Of a stretch of 5,327 bases of DNA, positions 5,245 through 5,327 are shown piece by piece. A program made the translations under genes and the position numbers. Below the pieces are notes generated by a model that saw nothing but the letters and a program-made list of their open reading frames with translations, was not told where the DNA came from and searched no databases. The DNA comes from Acidobacteriaceae bacterium (GTDB lineage: Bacteria; Acidobacteriota; Terriglobia; Terriglobales; Acidobacteriaceae), in assembly GCA_003133425.1 (NCBI GenBank), contig PKXI01000218.1:5823-11149 (forward strand), in the 5' to 3' direction. The first letter of the stretch is position 1. Every line of letters starts with the position of its first letter.

Positions 5245-5327
5245 TCCAGAGGGACAAATAGGTTGCGCGAAAGAACCTTCCCTCAGGAGCTAAAACCCGC
5301 GCTTCTTTTGAAGCATTTGCGGCACGA
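5240..5327. repeat. Probable interspersed palindromic repeat, cut by the right edge
   Basis: Stem-loop 3: CTCC-A-GAGGGA (5244-5254) pairs with TCCCTC-A-GGAG (5279-5289), and AGGTT (5260-5264) with AACCT (5274-5278), around a GCGCGAAAG loop with one CAAAT bulge. Stem-loop 4: CCGC-GCTTC (5297-5305) pairs with GAAGC (5310-5314) and GCGG (5319-5322) around TTTT. The string CCTCAGGAGCTAAAACCCGC, followed shortly by CGGCACGA, resembles an abundant intergenic repeat I recall from Acidobacteriota genomes, in which a GGGCTAAAGCCC-like core is followed by an inverted repeat beginning near GGCACGACTGAAG. The identification is from memory and unverified; the pairings are read directly. Confidence 0.45.

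Noticed and set aside
5203..5262. 19-codon frame that might be a leader peptide
   Set aside because: No properly spaced ribosome binding site, no run of regulatory codons, and it sits inside stem-loops.
5218..5327. Open frame from ATG 5218 (or TTG 5263) running off the right edge
   Set aside because: No Shine-Dalgarno site before 5218, it overlaps strong stem-loops, and its Glu-Leu-Lys-Pro-Ala segment resembles spurious translations of the suspected interspersed repeat. The next window could revive it.

Overview
The window is GC-rich, ordinary bacterial chromosome carrying housekeeping and accessory genes, with no phage, IS, plasmid or CRISPR signature. The best guess is a soil-type Acidobacteriota, class Terriglobia. 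This rests on the style of the IF-3 protein, the exported hypothetical and exported hydrolase pair, and a repeat-like element at the right edge that resembles interspersed sequences I recall from that phylum. It is an inference, not a demonstrated placement.

Layout from left to right. The first 271 bases are the N-terminal 90 codons of an AcnA-type aconitase on the minus strand, running off the left edge. About 390 bases without a convincing gene follow (272-664). A small exported protein of unknown function lies on the minus strand (665-1327). It is divergent from an exported alpha/beta hydrolase of the MetX-like fold on the plus strand (1463-2614), and the two share a 135-base region. Next, on the plus strand, is a ClC-type chloride/proton antiporter without CBS domains (2759-4201 as called here). 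After it comes translation initiation factor IF-3, infC (4405-5022), which begins at a rare ATC codon behind a strong Shine-Dalgarno site and a leader hairpin. A clear intrinsic terminator closes infC. The last 245 bases hold a good extended -10 box and four consecutive stem-loops, the last two probably belonging to an interspersed repeat cut by the window edge.

The genes do not form one pathway. Aconitase is central carbon metabolism, ClC is anion/proton exchange in the inner membrane, IF-3 is translation initiation, and the two exported proteins act beyond the cytoplasmic membrane. The three plus-strand genes each have an identical TATACT hexamer in the preceding gap, so they look separately transcribed rather than one operon.

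The points most worth a second look are the non-canonical infC start with its structured leader, the structured region after the infC terminator, and the MetX-like enzyme carrying a signal peptide. I found no strong case for a wholly new system here.
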